From Cytophagales bacterium (GTDB lineage Bacteria > Bacteroidota > Bacteroidia > Cytophagales > Cyclobacteriaceae): 64,000 nt of DNA. Below, piece after piece: positions 53,445-60,806 of the stretch. The position numbers were made by a program, and so were the translations under genes. Positions within the stretch are counted from its first letter, which is position 1. Every line of letters starts with the position of its first letter. The DNA lies in contig JAWPMT010000001.1 of the NCBI GenBank assembly GCA_033344775.1, positions 992,001 through 1,056,000 of the forward strand, read 5' to 3'. Under the pieces are notes generated by a model. The model was not told where the DNA came from. It searched no databases and saw nothing but the letters and a program-made list of their open reading frames with translations.

Positions 53445-54026
53445 TTAAATTCTAGAATATTTACACTCAGCGATGGCCGTACATCCGGGCTCAGTTGGAT
53501 CAAAGTTTTCTTCAATCAAAGTCCAGGAATCCATCTTGTACTTACATACATGCAAAATACCATCAGCTCCTCCTGAAAATGACCCTAGAATGAAATCCAA
53601 CACATCCAGGTGCGACTTAAATTCCTCATTGAAGGTGTATTTCACTCTTACAAAACCAAAGTCATTCTGAAGCATTTCTGCCTCACTGTAGTTGGAGTAG
53701 GATTTTAACATACGGGGAGATTTGGCCAATACGGAAACCACACCGGCTCCTCGCATGAATAGTTTGTATATGCCATTCAGGTCTTCGACCAGCGTATACG
53801 CCGCTGAGGCATAGCCCAAATCCCTGGGGGTAGTTTTCAACTCTTTCGCTGCCAATACATGTAGCTGATACACGGTTTCAATTTTGATCCAGCTGGATGA
53901 AACCACTTTAGGAGGTAATCCTACTTCATCGGCTAATTCATTGAATTTTTCCTCTCCCATCTTATGAATGAGATATTTACGCGTATTGATCACGGAGGTC
54001 CCTTTAGACTTGCAGTCATCAAGCAT
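53445..54026 (-). CDS. DUF2378-like / V4R-H-NOX-related small protein
   Basis: A 193-residue soluble protein. The start (KGTSVINTRKYLIHKMGEEKF) resembles the family of small regulatory-type domains in DUF2378 and heme-NO-associated folds; the C-terminal half has three Cys (HVCKY, PGCTA, AECKY). The assignment is weak. No functional neighbours. Confidence 0.5.
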   Translation of the reverse strand: MLDDCKSKGTSVINTRKYLIHKMGEEKFNELADEVGLPPKVVSSSWIKIETVYQLHVLAAKELKTTPRDLGYASAAYTLVEDLNGIYKLFMRGAGVVSVLAKSPRMLKSYSNYSEAEMLQNDFGFVRVKYTFNEEFKSHLDVLDFILGSFSGGADGILHVCKYKMDSWTLIEENFDPTEPGCTAIAECKYSRI

Positions 54027-54306
54027 GGTTAGGAGGCTTATTTCTGGTTTATAGTGGTGTTAAAATTAGCGCAAGACTGAAGTGCTCCCAATTAAATAAG
54101 CTGATCGTGGAAAGGCCCATCGCGAATCGGCATTTACAGGGGTTTATCGGCCCTATCTGGAAAGGTGTCAGCTAGACACTAACACCAGCTTCCTACAGGC
54201 TTCAGTTTGTAACTGAAGTCTCTTTATAACTAAAAGTCTTAGACTTTTTGAGTCCTACAAATCCTCCTCAGAGTCATTCAACGAAGACGCTGAGGATAAC
54301 TACACC

Positions 54307-57300
54307 CTACTCCAACTCCAATACCAAATCATCCTGTTCTACCAGCTTACCCGCATTCAGATGTATTTTAGCAACTTTCCCGTCTCCATGGGCAGTCACT
54401 GTAGTCTCCATTTTCATGGCTTCAATGACAAACAAAGGCTGGTTTTTATGGACCTCATCGCCCACTTTCACTTTCACTTCTGCGATTTTGCCTTGCAATG
54501 GAGAGCCAATTTCATTGGCTAATTCCGCTTTTCGATTGCTGACCTGCTCAACGGCAATATTCCTGTCTTTGATCCCGATTCGACGGATCTGACCATTCAG
54601 ACGGAAAGCTACCGCGCGTATACCTGCCACATCCGGCTCCGTGATGGCTACCAATTCAATGATGATGGTTTTACCCTTCGCAATGTCAACAAGGATCTCC
54701 TCTCCTGGCTTCATGCCATAGAAGAATGTCGGCGTAGGGAGGTATCCTACTTTATCGTACTCTTCGCGGTGGTCATAATACTCACGGAAGACTTTTGGGT
54801 AGAGTTTGTACGATAGGAAGTCTTCGAAAGTGCTTCTGGGGAACTCGACCTGAAAAGCCTCAAATTCCTGATCAAAGTCGATGGGCTCCATGTCATCATT
54901 CAACCTGCCTTTGATCGGTTGTTGATCTTTCAGTACTAACCTCGAAAGCGCTTCCGGAAACCCTCCGAAAGGTTGTCCCAAATTTCCTTTGAACAAACCA
55001 ACCACTGATTCTGGAAAGGACAAGGAATCCCCTTTGGCCAGGACATCCTCTGCAGTAAGGTCATTGGACGCCATGAACAATGCCATATCACCAACTACCT
55101 TTGAAGAAGGGGTCACTTTCACGATATCTCCAAACATCTTATTGACGACTGCATAGTTCTTTTTGATCTCCTCGAACTTATGTTCCAATCCCAACGCAAT
55201 GGCTTGAGGGCGAAGGTTAGAATATTGTCCACCGGGAATTTCATGCTCATATACCTCCGCGGTTCCTGCTCTCAAACCTGATTCAAAAGGGTAATAGAAC
55301 TCCCTGACATCTTCATAGTACGTACTCAGCGCATTCAAAGAAGATAAATTCATTTTCCTTCCTCGTTCATGTCCTTCCAATGCCTGCACAAGCGAATTGA
55401 AGTTTGGCTGAGAAGTCAAACCGGAAACTGAAGCCAGGGCCACATCAATGATGTCCACTCCTGCCTCGACGGCTTTGAGGTACATCCCCGATTGTATGGA
55501 GGAGGTATCATGTGTATGTAAATGAATCGGTAGGTCAACTGCTTTTTTGAGTTCTGTGACCAGCTTTTCGGCACTATAAGGCTTCAGCAAACCAGCCATG
55601 TCTTTGATGGCTAGCATGTGTGCCCCCTCATCCTCCAACTGGCGCGCCATGTCGAGGTAATACTGTAGCGTGTATTTCTTCTGATCAGGATTGAGGATAT
55701 CACCCGTGTAGCAAATACAAGCCTCCGCCAATGATTCTGTACGTTCTCTTACGGCACGGATGCTGACCTTCATGTTCTCGATCCAGTTAAGAGAATCGAA
55801 AATCCGGAACAAGTCCATGCCATTCTCCGCTGATTTCTCAATGAACTTCTCAATCAGGTTGTCCGGATAGGCTGTATATCCCACACCATTGGAACCTCTG
55901 AAGAGCATCTGAAACAGGATATTCGGAATGGCCTCCCGCAACAATTGCAGTCGGCGCCAGGGATTTTCTTTCAAAAACCGCATGGCCACATCAAACGTGG
56001 CACCACCCCACATTTCCAACGAAAATATCTCGGGGTTGTCTTTCGCGTACATTTCTGCCACCTCAAGCATATCTATCGTGCGAAAACGAGTCGCCAAAAG
56101 TGACTGGTGCGCATCACGCATGGTTGTATCCGTAAAATGAACCTTGGGATCATCCTTGATGGACTGAATGAAGCCATCTCTTCCCAACGCCTTCAATCGA
56201 TCTCTACTCCCCTCGGGGATTGCCTTCCCCGGCGTTTCCGAAGGAATCAGTGGTTTTCTGAAGACCCGATCTTTATCGAATTGCTTGACATCCGGATTGC
56301 CATTGACAGACACTTCTCCAATGAACTTGAGGTTTTTCGTTCCCCGGTCAAAGCTTTTCTGGATCTTGAACAGATCTGGGTGGCTTTCAATGAAATTCAC
56401 GGTCGCCTTACCACTAGAAAAATCCTTGTCCTGAATTACATTTTCGAGGAAACCAATATTGGTCTTTACGCCGCGAATACGGAACTCACGTAATGCTCTA
56501 TCCAATCGCTGAGCGGCACCTTTTAGGGTTCGCCCTTTTGCGGTGACCTTTACCAGCAGCGAATCAAAGAATGGTGAAATCTTTACACCCTGATAGACAT
56601 TACCAGCGTCCAGTCGGATTCCAAACCCACTTGCACTCCGATAAGCGATGATCGTTCCATAATCAGGCTTGAAGCCATTTTCCGGATCTTCTGTCGTCAC
56701 CCGGCACTGTATCGCAAATCCCCGGTATTCAATATCTTCCTGTGACCTGATAAATATCTGTGGGTCGGCCAATTCGCAACCTGAGGCAATCAGGATCTGT
56801 GAACGAACAATGTCTATACCTGTAATTTCTTCCGTGATCGTATGCTCTACCTGCACCCTCGGGTTCACTTCAATGAAGTAGATATTTTCTTCAGGGTCCA
56901 CGAGAAATTCAACGGTACCAGCGTTATTGTAATTGACCTCTTCCGCAATTTTCAACGCATATGCATACAGCTTGTCACGGGTTTCTTGTTTCAGTCCATA
57001 ACTAGGAGCTACTTCTACTACTTTTTGAAAACGGCGCTGAATTGAGCAATCCCGCTCAAACAGATGCACCACATTACCGTGCGTATCCGCAAGAATCTGG
57101 ACCTCAATGTGTTTGGGGTTCTCTACGTACTTTTCAAGGAAGATCGTGTCATCACCAAACGCCTTACCCGCTTCTGATTTTGCTTCGTTGAAAAGCTTGA
57201 TCAACTGAGGCTCATCGCGCACGACTCGCATCCCTCTACCCCCACCTCCGGCAGCGGCTTTGATGATCACCGGATATCCGATGCGATTGGCTTCCTGGAT

Positions 57301-57756
57301 CGCTACCTGCTCATCTGTAAGCTCTTCCTGATTGTCTTCAATGATTGGAACCTCCGCCTGTTTGGCAACTTTCTTCGCCATCACCTTGTCTCCCAGTTGG
57401 CTCATGACCTCTGGCTTAGGGCCGATGAACGTAATGTTTTCCTCACGGCACCGTGTAGCAAACCTTACATTTTCTGACAGGAATCCATAACCTGGGTGGA
57501 TCGCATCCACATCATTGTCCTTCGCTACCTGTATGATCGCTTCTATATCCAGGTAGGGCTTGAGCGGATCATCTTCTGCTCCAATTTTATAAGCTTCATC
57601 CGCTTTGTACCTGTGCAGGGAATAGCGGTCTTCATGGGTGTAAATGGCCACAGAACGGATGTGCAATTCGGAGATGGCACGAAGTACACGGATGGCAATT
57701 TCGCCGCGATTCGCGACCATGATTTTCTGGAAGATCTTCTGGTTCTCTGAAGGCAT
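54307..57756 (-). CDS. pyc: Pyruvate carboxylase
   Basis: Biotin enzyme that makes oxaloacetate from pyruvate and CO2 to fill the TCA cycle. The 1149 residues fit: biotin carboxylase (about 10-460, ANRGEIAIRVLRA, KAAAGGGGRGMRVV), carboxyltransferase (about 535-840, FTDTTMRDAHQSLLATR), a PYC-OADA domain and the C-terminal biotinyl domain with the biotinylated Lys in VIEAMKMET. Stands alone; transcription probably ends in the tandem hairpins near 54200-54250. Confidence 0.97.
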   Translation of the reverse strand: MPSENQKIFQKIMVANRGEIAIRVLRAISELHIRSVAIYTHEDRYSLHRYKADEAYKIGAEDDPLKPYLDIEAIIQVAKDNDVDAIHPGYGFLSENVRFATRCREENITFIGPKPEVMSQLGDKVMAKKVAKQAEVPIIEDNQEELTDEQVAIQEANRIGYPVIIKAAAGGGGRGMRVVRDEPQLIKLFNEAKSEAGKAFGDDTIFLEKYVENPKHIEVQILADTHGNVVHLFERDCSIQRRFQKVVEVAPSYGLKQETRDKLYAYALKIAEEVNYNNAGTVEFLVDPEENIYFIEVNPRVQVEHTITEEITGIDIVRSQILIASGCELADPQIFIRSQEDIEYRGFAIQCRVTTEDPENGFKPDYGTIIAYRSASGFGIRLDAGNVYQGVKISPFFDSLLVKVTAKGRTLKGAAQRLDRALREFRIRGVKTNIGFLENVIQDKDFSSGKATVNFIESHPDLFKIQKSFDRGTKNLKFIGEVSVNGNPDVKQFDKDRVFRKPLIPSETPGKAIPEGSRDRLKALGRDGFIQSIKDDPKVHFTDTTMRDAHQSLLATRFRTIDMLEVAEMYAKDNPEIFSLEMWGGATFDVAMRFLKENPWRRLQLLREAIPNILFQMLFRGSNGVGYTAYPDNLIEKFIEKSAENGMDLFRIFDSLNWIENMKVSIRAVRERTESLAEACICYTGDILNPDQKKYTLQYYLDMARQLEDEGAHMLAIKDMAGLLKPYSAEKLVTELKKAVDLPIHLHTHDTSSIQSGMYLKAVEAGVDIIDVALASVSGLTSQPNFNSLVQALEGHERGRKMNLSSLNALSTYYEDVREFYYPFESGLRAGTAEVYEHEIPGGQYSNLRPQAIALGLEHKFEEIKKNYAVVNKMFGDIVKVTPSSKVVGDMALFMASNDLTAEDVLAKGDSLSFPESVVGLFKGNLGQPFGGFPEALSRLVLKDQQPIKGRLNDDMEPIDFDQEFEAFQVEFPRSTFEDFLSYKLYPKVFREYYDHREEYDKVGYLPTPTFFYGMKPGEEILVDIAKGKTIIIELVAITEPDVAGIRAVAFRLNGQIRRIGIKDRNIAVEQVSNRKAELANEIGSPLQGKIAEVKVKVGDEVHKNQPLFVIEAMKMETTVTAHGDGKVAKIHLNAGKLVEQDDLVLELE

Positions 57757-58158
57757 TTGTTGAGGTTAGTCTTAAGCTTTAAAAAAGTAGTGCAAACGAT
57801 TTCGAATTGCAAGGATAGCTGATTTTATGGAATGCCAAAGGTGGCAAGTGTAAGAGTTCTCAGAATATTTTGAAGTTTAAAAACAAGGGTTAGCACAGAA
57901 CAAATCATGATTAGTTCATACAAATCATCCATTAGCAAAACTTGCCTTAGCCAGGATAAAAACCTGGAGGACATTAGAGGGTAAATTCAATGATCAAAAA
58001 CACCTACAACCCAATGAAAGCCAGGATAATTCTAGCAAGAATAGACCCAGTTCCATAGAAATGATCATTCAGCCATTTTTCTAGTTTGTTGTAAATGAAT
58101 ATAAAAGTTCAACTGCGAGCATCTATCACAATGCTGTATTCCTCAAAAAGTACCTTTA
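57757..58158. other. Intergenic region, no gene supported
   Basis: Holds the upstream region of pyruvate carboxylase and the downstream region of the HU-like gene. Only short ORFs without support were found (see rejected items). No terminator or RNA structure of note. Confidence 0.5.
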
Positions 58159-58542
58159 TCATTTCTTCTTCTCCACCTTCAAAGTTTTCAATGCTTCTTT
58201 GATCTGCTTACTAGGTAGAAAGGCCATCTTCAGCGATTTGATATCGCGGACAGTCACTTTGGTCGGATCTTCTTTCCCTTCCGACCTGGCATGTAAACTG
58301 AAAGTACCCAGGTCTTCTAATTTGACATTATACCCATCTTCTAAAAGTTCAGGGATCAGATCGGTCAGGGCCGTTATCACTGCTAACACATCTGAACGAG
58401 TCAAGGACGATCCCGCACTGATATGGTCACAAATCAATCGGGTATCAGCAACCTTCCGGCCTGTTAGCACCGGATAGTATTTTGCTGGCTGATCTCTGGA
58501 GAGTCCTGGTCGTTTTGATTTCACTTCGTATTGTAAGGCCAT
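58159..58542 (-). CDS. HU-family DNA-binding protein
   Basis: A 127-residue protein with an HU/IHF-type domain (about 30-115; SLTRSDVLAVITALTDLIPE and the LEDLGTFSLHARSEG beta arm region) preceded by a 25-residue extension, which fits the Bacteroidota HU-like group. It binds and bends DNA; the target is not known. Its upstream region carries AAGATATA inverted repeats (58608-58668) that may serve as its operator. Confidence 0.88.
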   Translation of the reverse strand: MALQYEVKSKRPGLSRDQPAKYYPVLTGRKVADTRLICDHISAGSSLTRSDVLAVITALTDLIPELLEDGYNVKLEDLGTFSLHARSEGKEDPTKVTVRDIKSLKMAFLPSKQIKEALKTLKVEKKK

Positions 58543-58607
58543 TCGTCAAGTAGTTTTATCTGTAAGGTAAGCATCAACCACCCAAAACATCACGATGTTT
58601 TAAGTAA

Positions 58608-58668
58608 AAGATATATATCATTTTATAAAAAAATATATATCTTAATACAAAAAGACTTATATCTTTTT
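58608..58668. promoter_or_regulatory. AAGATATA inverted repeats upstream of the HU-like gene
   Basis: AAGATATATAT (58608-58618) and ATATATATCTT (58633-58643) are perfect inverted arms; AAAAAGA (58649-58655) and TCTTTTT (58662-58668) form a second, with TATATCTT repeated a third time. Likely protein-binding sites or a promoter of the leftward HU-like gene. Confidence 0.45.
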
Positions 58669-58761
58669 ATCGAAACATGGTGTCTTATCAAGGAAAACAC
58701 CAGCATAATCATACCTCTGAGACTCGCCTTGCAAAAGGAGTTGTAATCAAGGCTTCAGATC

Positions 58762-59544
58762 TTATTTCACCTGCCAATCCGGGCTGAAGTATGTAGACCT
58801 TCCTCCAACGGTTAGTTTTTCAATCGGGCATCCAGTATGATGGCAAGCCGCTCCGAGTTTGCGGATGTGGATAAAGAAATCTTCAGGAAATGAATCGTAA
58901 TGTGCTTCCTTTTCGATGGCAGTTTCTAGCGTCATCATCAGGGCATCATATAATGCCTTCAATTGATCGTCAGATAGCGCTCCTACTTTCTTTTCCGGGT
59001 GTATGCGGGCCTGATATAACATTTCATCTGCAATCCAATTACCAATCCCTGCAGCAATGGATTGATGCATGATCACCGCTTTGATGTAAGTTTTACGTCT
59101 TCGTACGGAGGTGGTGAACTCCTCGAGTGATATCGCACGCGCGTCTTTCCCTAACCCTCTTTGCTCCAAATACGCAGGAATGTTATCAGTCAGATCATTC
59201 CAACCAAACTTGCGCCGATTGAGGAAGCCCAGGTGATATCCACTGGCAAAGTGATATACAATGTGCGCAAAGCGCGGCCTTGCCTCCATATCCGCAAAGT
59301 ATTCAGCCCTTCCCGTCATACCGAAATGCATGACCAGCGTTTGTTTTCCAGTCGTCTTTAAAAAGAGGTACTTCCCCACCCGTTCCGTTTCGGTAAACTC
59401 CTGACCAACTAAAGCTTCTTCAAAAATCAACTGGTCTTGTTTGAGCAATCGGGTATCGGCACAGTCTATTTTGGTGATTCGCTGATTGAGTGCGGTTCGG
59501 TCAATGTATCGCCGAAAGGTTTCTACTTCGGGAAGTTCGGGCAT
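58762..59544 (-). CDS. mutM: Formamidopyrimidine-DNA glycosylase-like enzyme with degenerate zinc finger
   Basis: Base-excision repair glycosylase removing oxidised purines. The start at ATG 59544 gives the catalytic N-terminus MPELPEVETFRR (Pro2, Glu3); an upstream ATG would block it. Lys in RVGKYLFL and the helix-two-turn-helix (IAAGIGNWIADEMLYQAR) are present. The C-terminal finger normally has CxxC...CxxC; here it reads ACHHTGCPIEK...GGRSTYFSPDWQ. The second Cys pair is lost (Ser and Trp) and the first is altered, so zinc is probably not bound, while the GRSTY Arg loop remains. The gene follows a terminator of the small-peptide unit. Confidence 0.9.
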   Translation of the reverse strand: MPELPEVETFRRYIDRTALNQRITKIDCADTRLLKQDQLIFEEALVGQEFTETERVGKYLFLKTTGKQTLVMHFGMTGRAEYFADMEARPRFAHIVYHFASGYHLGFLNRRKFGWNDLTDNIPAYLEQRGLGKDARAISLEEFTTSVRRRKTYIKAVIMHQSIAAGIGNWIADEMLYQARIHPEKKVGALSDDQLKALYDALMMTLETAIEKEAHYDSFPEDFFIHIRKLGAACHHTGCPIEKLTVGGRSTYFSPDWQVK

Positions 59545-59609
59545 TTGAATGGTGTTTAACAAAAAACACGTTGAGCCATCACTTGGTTAGACTATCTTCC
59601 CGGAAAGAT

Positions 59610-59630
59610 AAAAAAAGCCCAAGGAGGGCT
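59610..59630 (-). terminator. Terminator of the small-peptide transcription unit
   Basis: AGCCC (59616-59620) and GGGCT (59626-59630) form the stem with a short loop; on the minus strand seven U follow (59616-59610). It separates the peptide genes from the fpg-like gene. Confidence 0.8.
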
Positions 59631-59649
59631 TAAGAAAAGGGTTATATCT

Positions 59650-59739
59650 TCATTGCTCACTTTTCGTCACTTTGGGTGGGACCATTACAGCTGGTCCTCC
59701 TTTTACAGTTTTGGCCTGTGCTTTAGTCAATTTCTTCAT
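59650..59739 (-). CDS. Small GG-motif peptide (paralogue A)
   Basis: A 29-codon ORF with start at 59739 (an in-frame ATG two codons earlier is possible). It begins MKKLTKAQAKTVKGG and continues with PAVMVPPKVTKSEQ. A short K/A/Q-rich leader ending in a double glycine is the layout of precursor peptides processed by PCAT-type exporters. Paralogue B, 51 bases upstream, conserves KL..., QA, VK, G, V and PP. Together they are bounded by two terminators. No transporter or modifying enzyme is encoded nearby. The 14-residue core has no Cys and no clear bacteriocin hallmark. Confidence 0.65.
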   Translation of the reverse strand: MKKLTKAQAKTVKGGPAVMVPPKVTKSEQ

Positions 59740-59790
59740 GATCATTGATTTTGTATATGGTAAACGGATGAATTATAAAGTGGCTTCTTC

Positions 59791-59871
59791 TTAATTCTCA
59801 GGAGGAATTCTAACATCCAGCCCTACTTTCACAGATTGGGCTTGTGATCTATTAAGTTTTTCATGATCCAT
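59791..59871 (-). CDS. Small peptide paralogue B, GG motif eroded
   Basis: A 26-codon ORF encoding MDHEKLNRSQAQSVKVG and then LDVRIPPEN. It aligns with paralogue A along its length (KLNRSQAQSVKVG against KLTKAQAKTVKGG, V-x-x-PP at the end). DNA comparison suggests that its original ATG, at the position of A's start, is out of frame because one A is lost in the run after ATG; the ORF is kept open only through the ATG GAT CAT before it. GG has become VG. It may be a decaying copy. Confidence 0.55.
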   Translation of the reverse strand: MDHEKLNRSQAQSVKVGLDVRIPPEN

Positions 59872-59927
59872 TTGGCTATGTTTCAAGGAAGATAACAAAT
59901 ATCTCAAGTCAAGAAATACAAGGGCAT

Positions 59928-59958
59928 AAAAAAAGCAACGCACCTAGAGATGCGCTGC
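59928..59958 (-). terminator. Intrinsic terminator between the TPR gene and the small-peptide unit
   Basis: GCAACGCA (59935-59942) and TGCGCTGC (59951-59958) pair, followed on the minus strand by seven U (59934-59928). It ends the leftward transcript of the TPR gene or the small RNA upstream. Confidence 0.82.
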
Positions 59959-60021
59959 TCTCATTAAGAACCAGCTATGGAAAATACTGACCTGTCGCGT
60001 GACAGGGATACTCACATTTTC
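59928..60021 (-). ncRNA. Candidate small RNA
   Basis: Minus-strand RNA of about 95 bases. TACTTTCG (60034-60027) is one base off the Bacteroidota TAnnTTTG element; the start would fall near 60021. A 5' stem-loop follows: GAAAAT and ATTTTC outside, CCTGTC-ACGC-GACAGG inside (60006-59991), then the terminator. It could instead be the 3' UTR of the TPR gene. Confidence 0.45.
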
Positions 60022-60132
60022 TGTAACGAAAGTAGCGTAATCAGTTATTAAACATACTAGTCTTTCGATGAACGGCGATTATTTGGGGATTTTCAAAGAA
60101 AATTGCCAACTGAACCGAGATAGCCGATTCAA

Positions 60133-60777
60133 TTATTGTCCACAGGCACGGGTTTGCATCCCTACAGCATCTTGTTTCCCCCAGGTTGGTGCGAATGGGT
60201 TATCTGACGCTTCCTGCTGATCAAACAGCTCGATGGCTTTTGCAATACTGGCACATGCTTCTGACGTATCACCACCCATGAATTGGGCCGTACCAAATTG
60301 CATTTGACCCAATAAGTAATGCGCACGTGGATTTTCAGGGTTCAAGGCAACTGCCTTCTGAAATGAAGCCATGGCCAATGGACTATGGGTCATTCCACGT
60401 GTTCCCGGATCTACGGTCAACTGGATCATGATGATAAAACCTCGCATGGCCTCCAATTCTGAATCATTGGGCAATATCGATTCAGCTTGTTCTACCGATT
60501 GAAGGGCCAGATCCAGGTACTTGTCCTTTTCTGCCGCCTCTTGCATCATCTGACTCATGCGCAGATAACCAAAAGCGACATAATAATGTGGTTCCCAGCG
60601 ATCCTTTTCCGCGGCACCAATTCGATTCAGTTTATTGATTACCGGAGTAAGATCCGCTGGTGTATTAGAGGAGAATACCAAGGGCACATTGGTACCCATG
60701 GCTTTTTCGAACGGACCATTGGCCAATAATGAGGTAGACAAAAACGCAATTAGAAGGATGAAACTGTACTTTTTCAT
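60133..60777 (-). CDS. Periplasmic TPR-repeat protein
   Basis: A 214-residue exported protein (signal MKKYSFILLIAFLSTSLLANG) with TPR-like helix pairs (YVAFGYLRMSQMMQEAAEKD, NPENPRAHYLLGQMQFGTAQ). It starts 29 bases after the stop of the TonB-dependent receptor gene and so is its probable operon partner, perhaps contributing to substrate capture or signalling. No specific function recognised. Confidence 0.82.
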   Translation of the reverse strand: MKKYSFILLIAFLSTSLLANGPFEKAMGTNVPLVFSSNTPADLTPVINKLNRIGAAEKDRWEPHYYVAFGYLRMSQMMQEAAEKDKYLDLALQSVEQAESILPNDSELEAMRGFIIMIQLTVDPGTRGMTHSPLAMASFQKAVALNPENPRAHYLLGQMQFGTAQFMGGDTSEACASIAKAIELFDQQEASDNPFAPTWGKQDAVGMQTRACGQ

Positions 60778-60806
60778 GATATAAGGAATAAAAAGTTGGA
60801 ATTCGA

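Noticed and set aside
54200-54248. Tandem hairpins downstream of pyruvate carboxylase as a terminator
   Set aside because: CTTCAGTT/AACTGAAG and AAAAGTC/GACTTTT stems are real, but no U-tract follows on the minus strand, so a terminator is not claimed.
57907-57984. 25-codon plus-strand ORF ending LSQDKNLEDIRG
   Set aside because: Leader-like end is suggestive, but there is no core after the G, no paralogue and no terminator-bounded unit.
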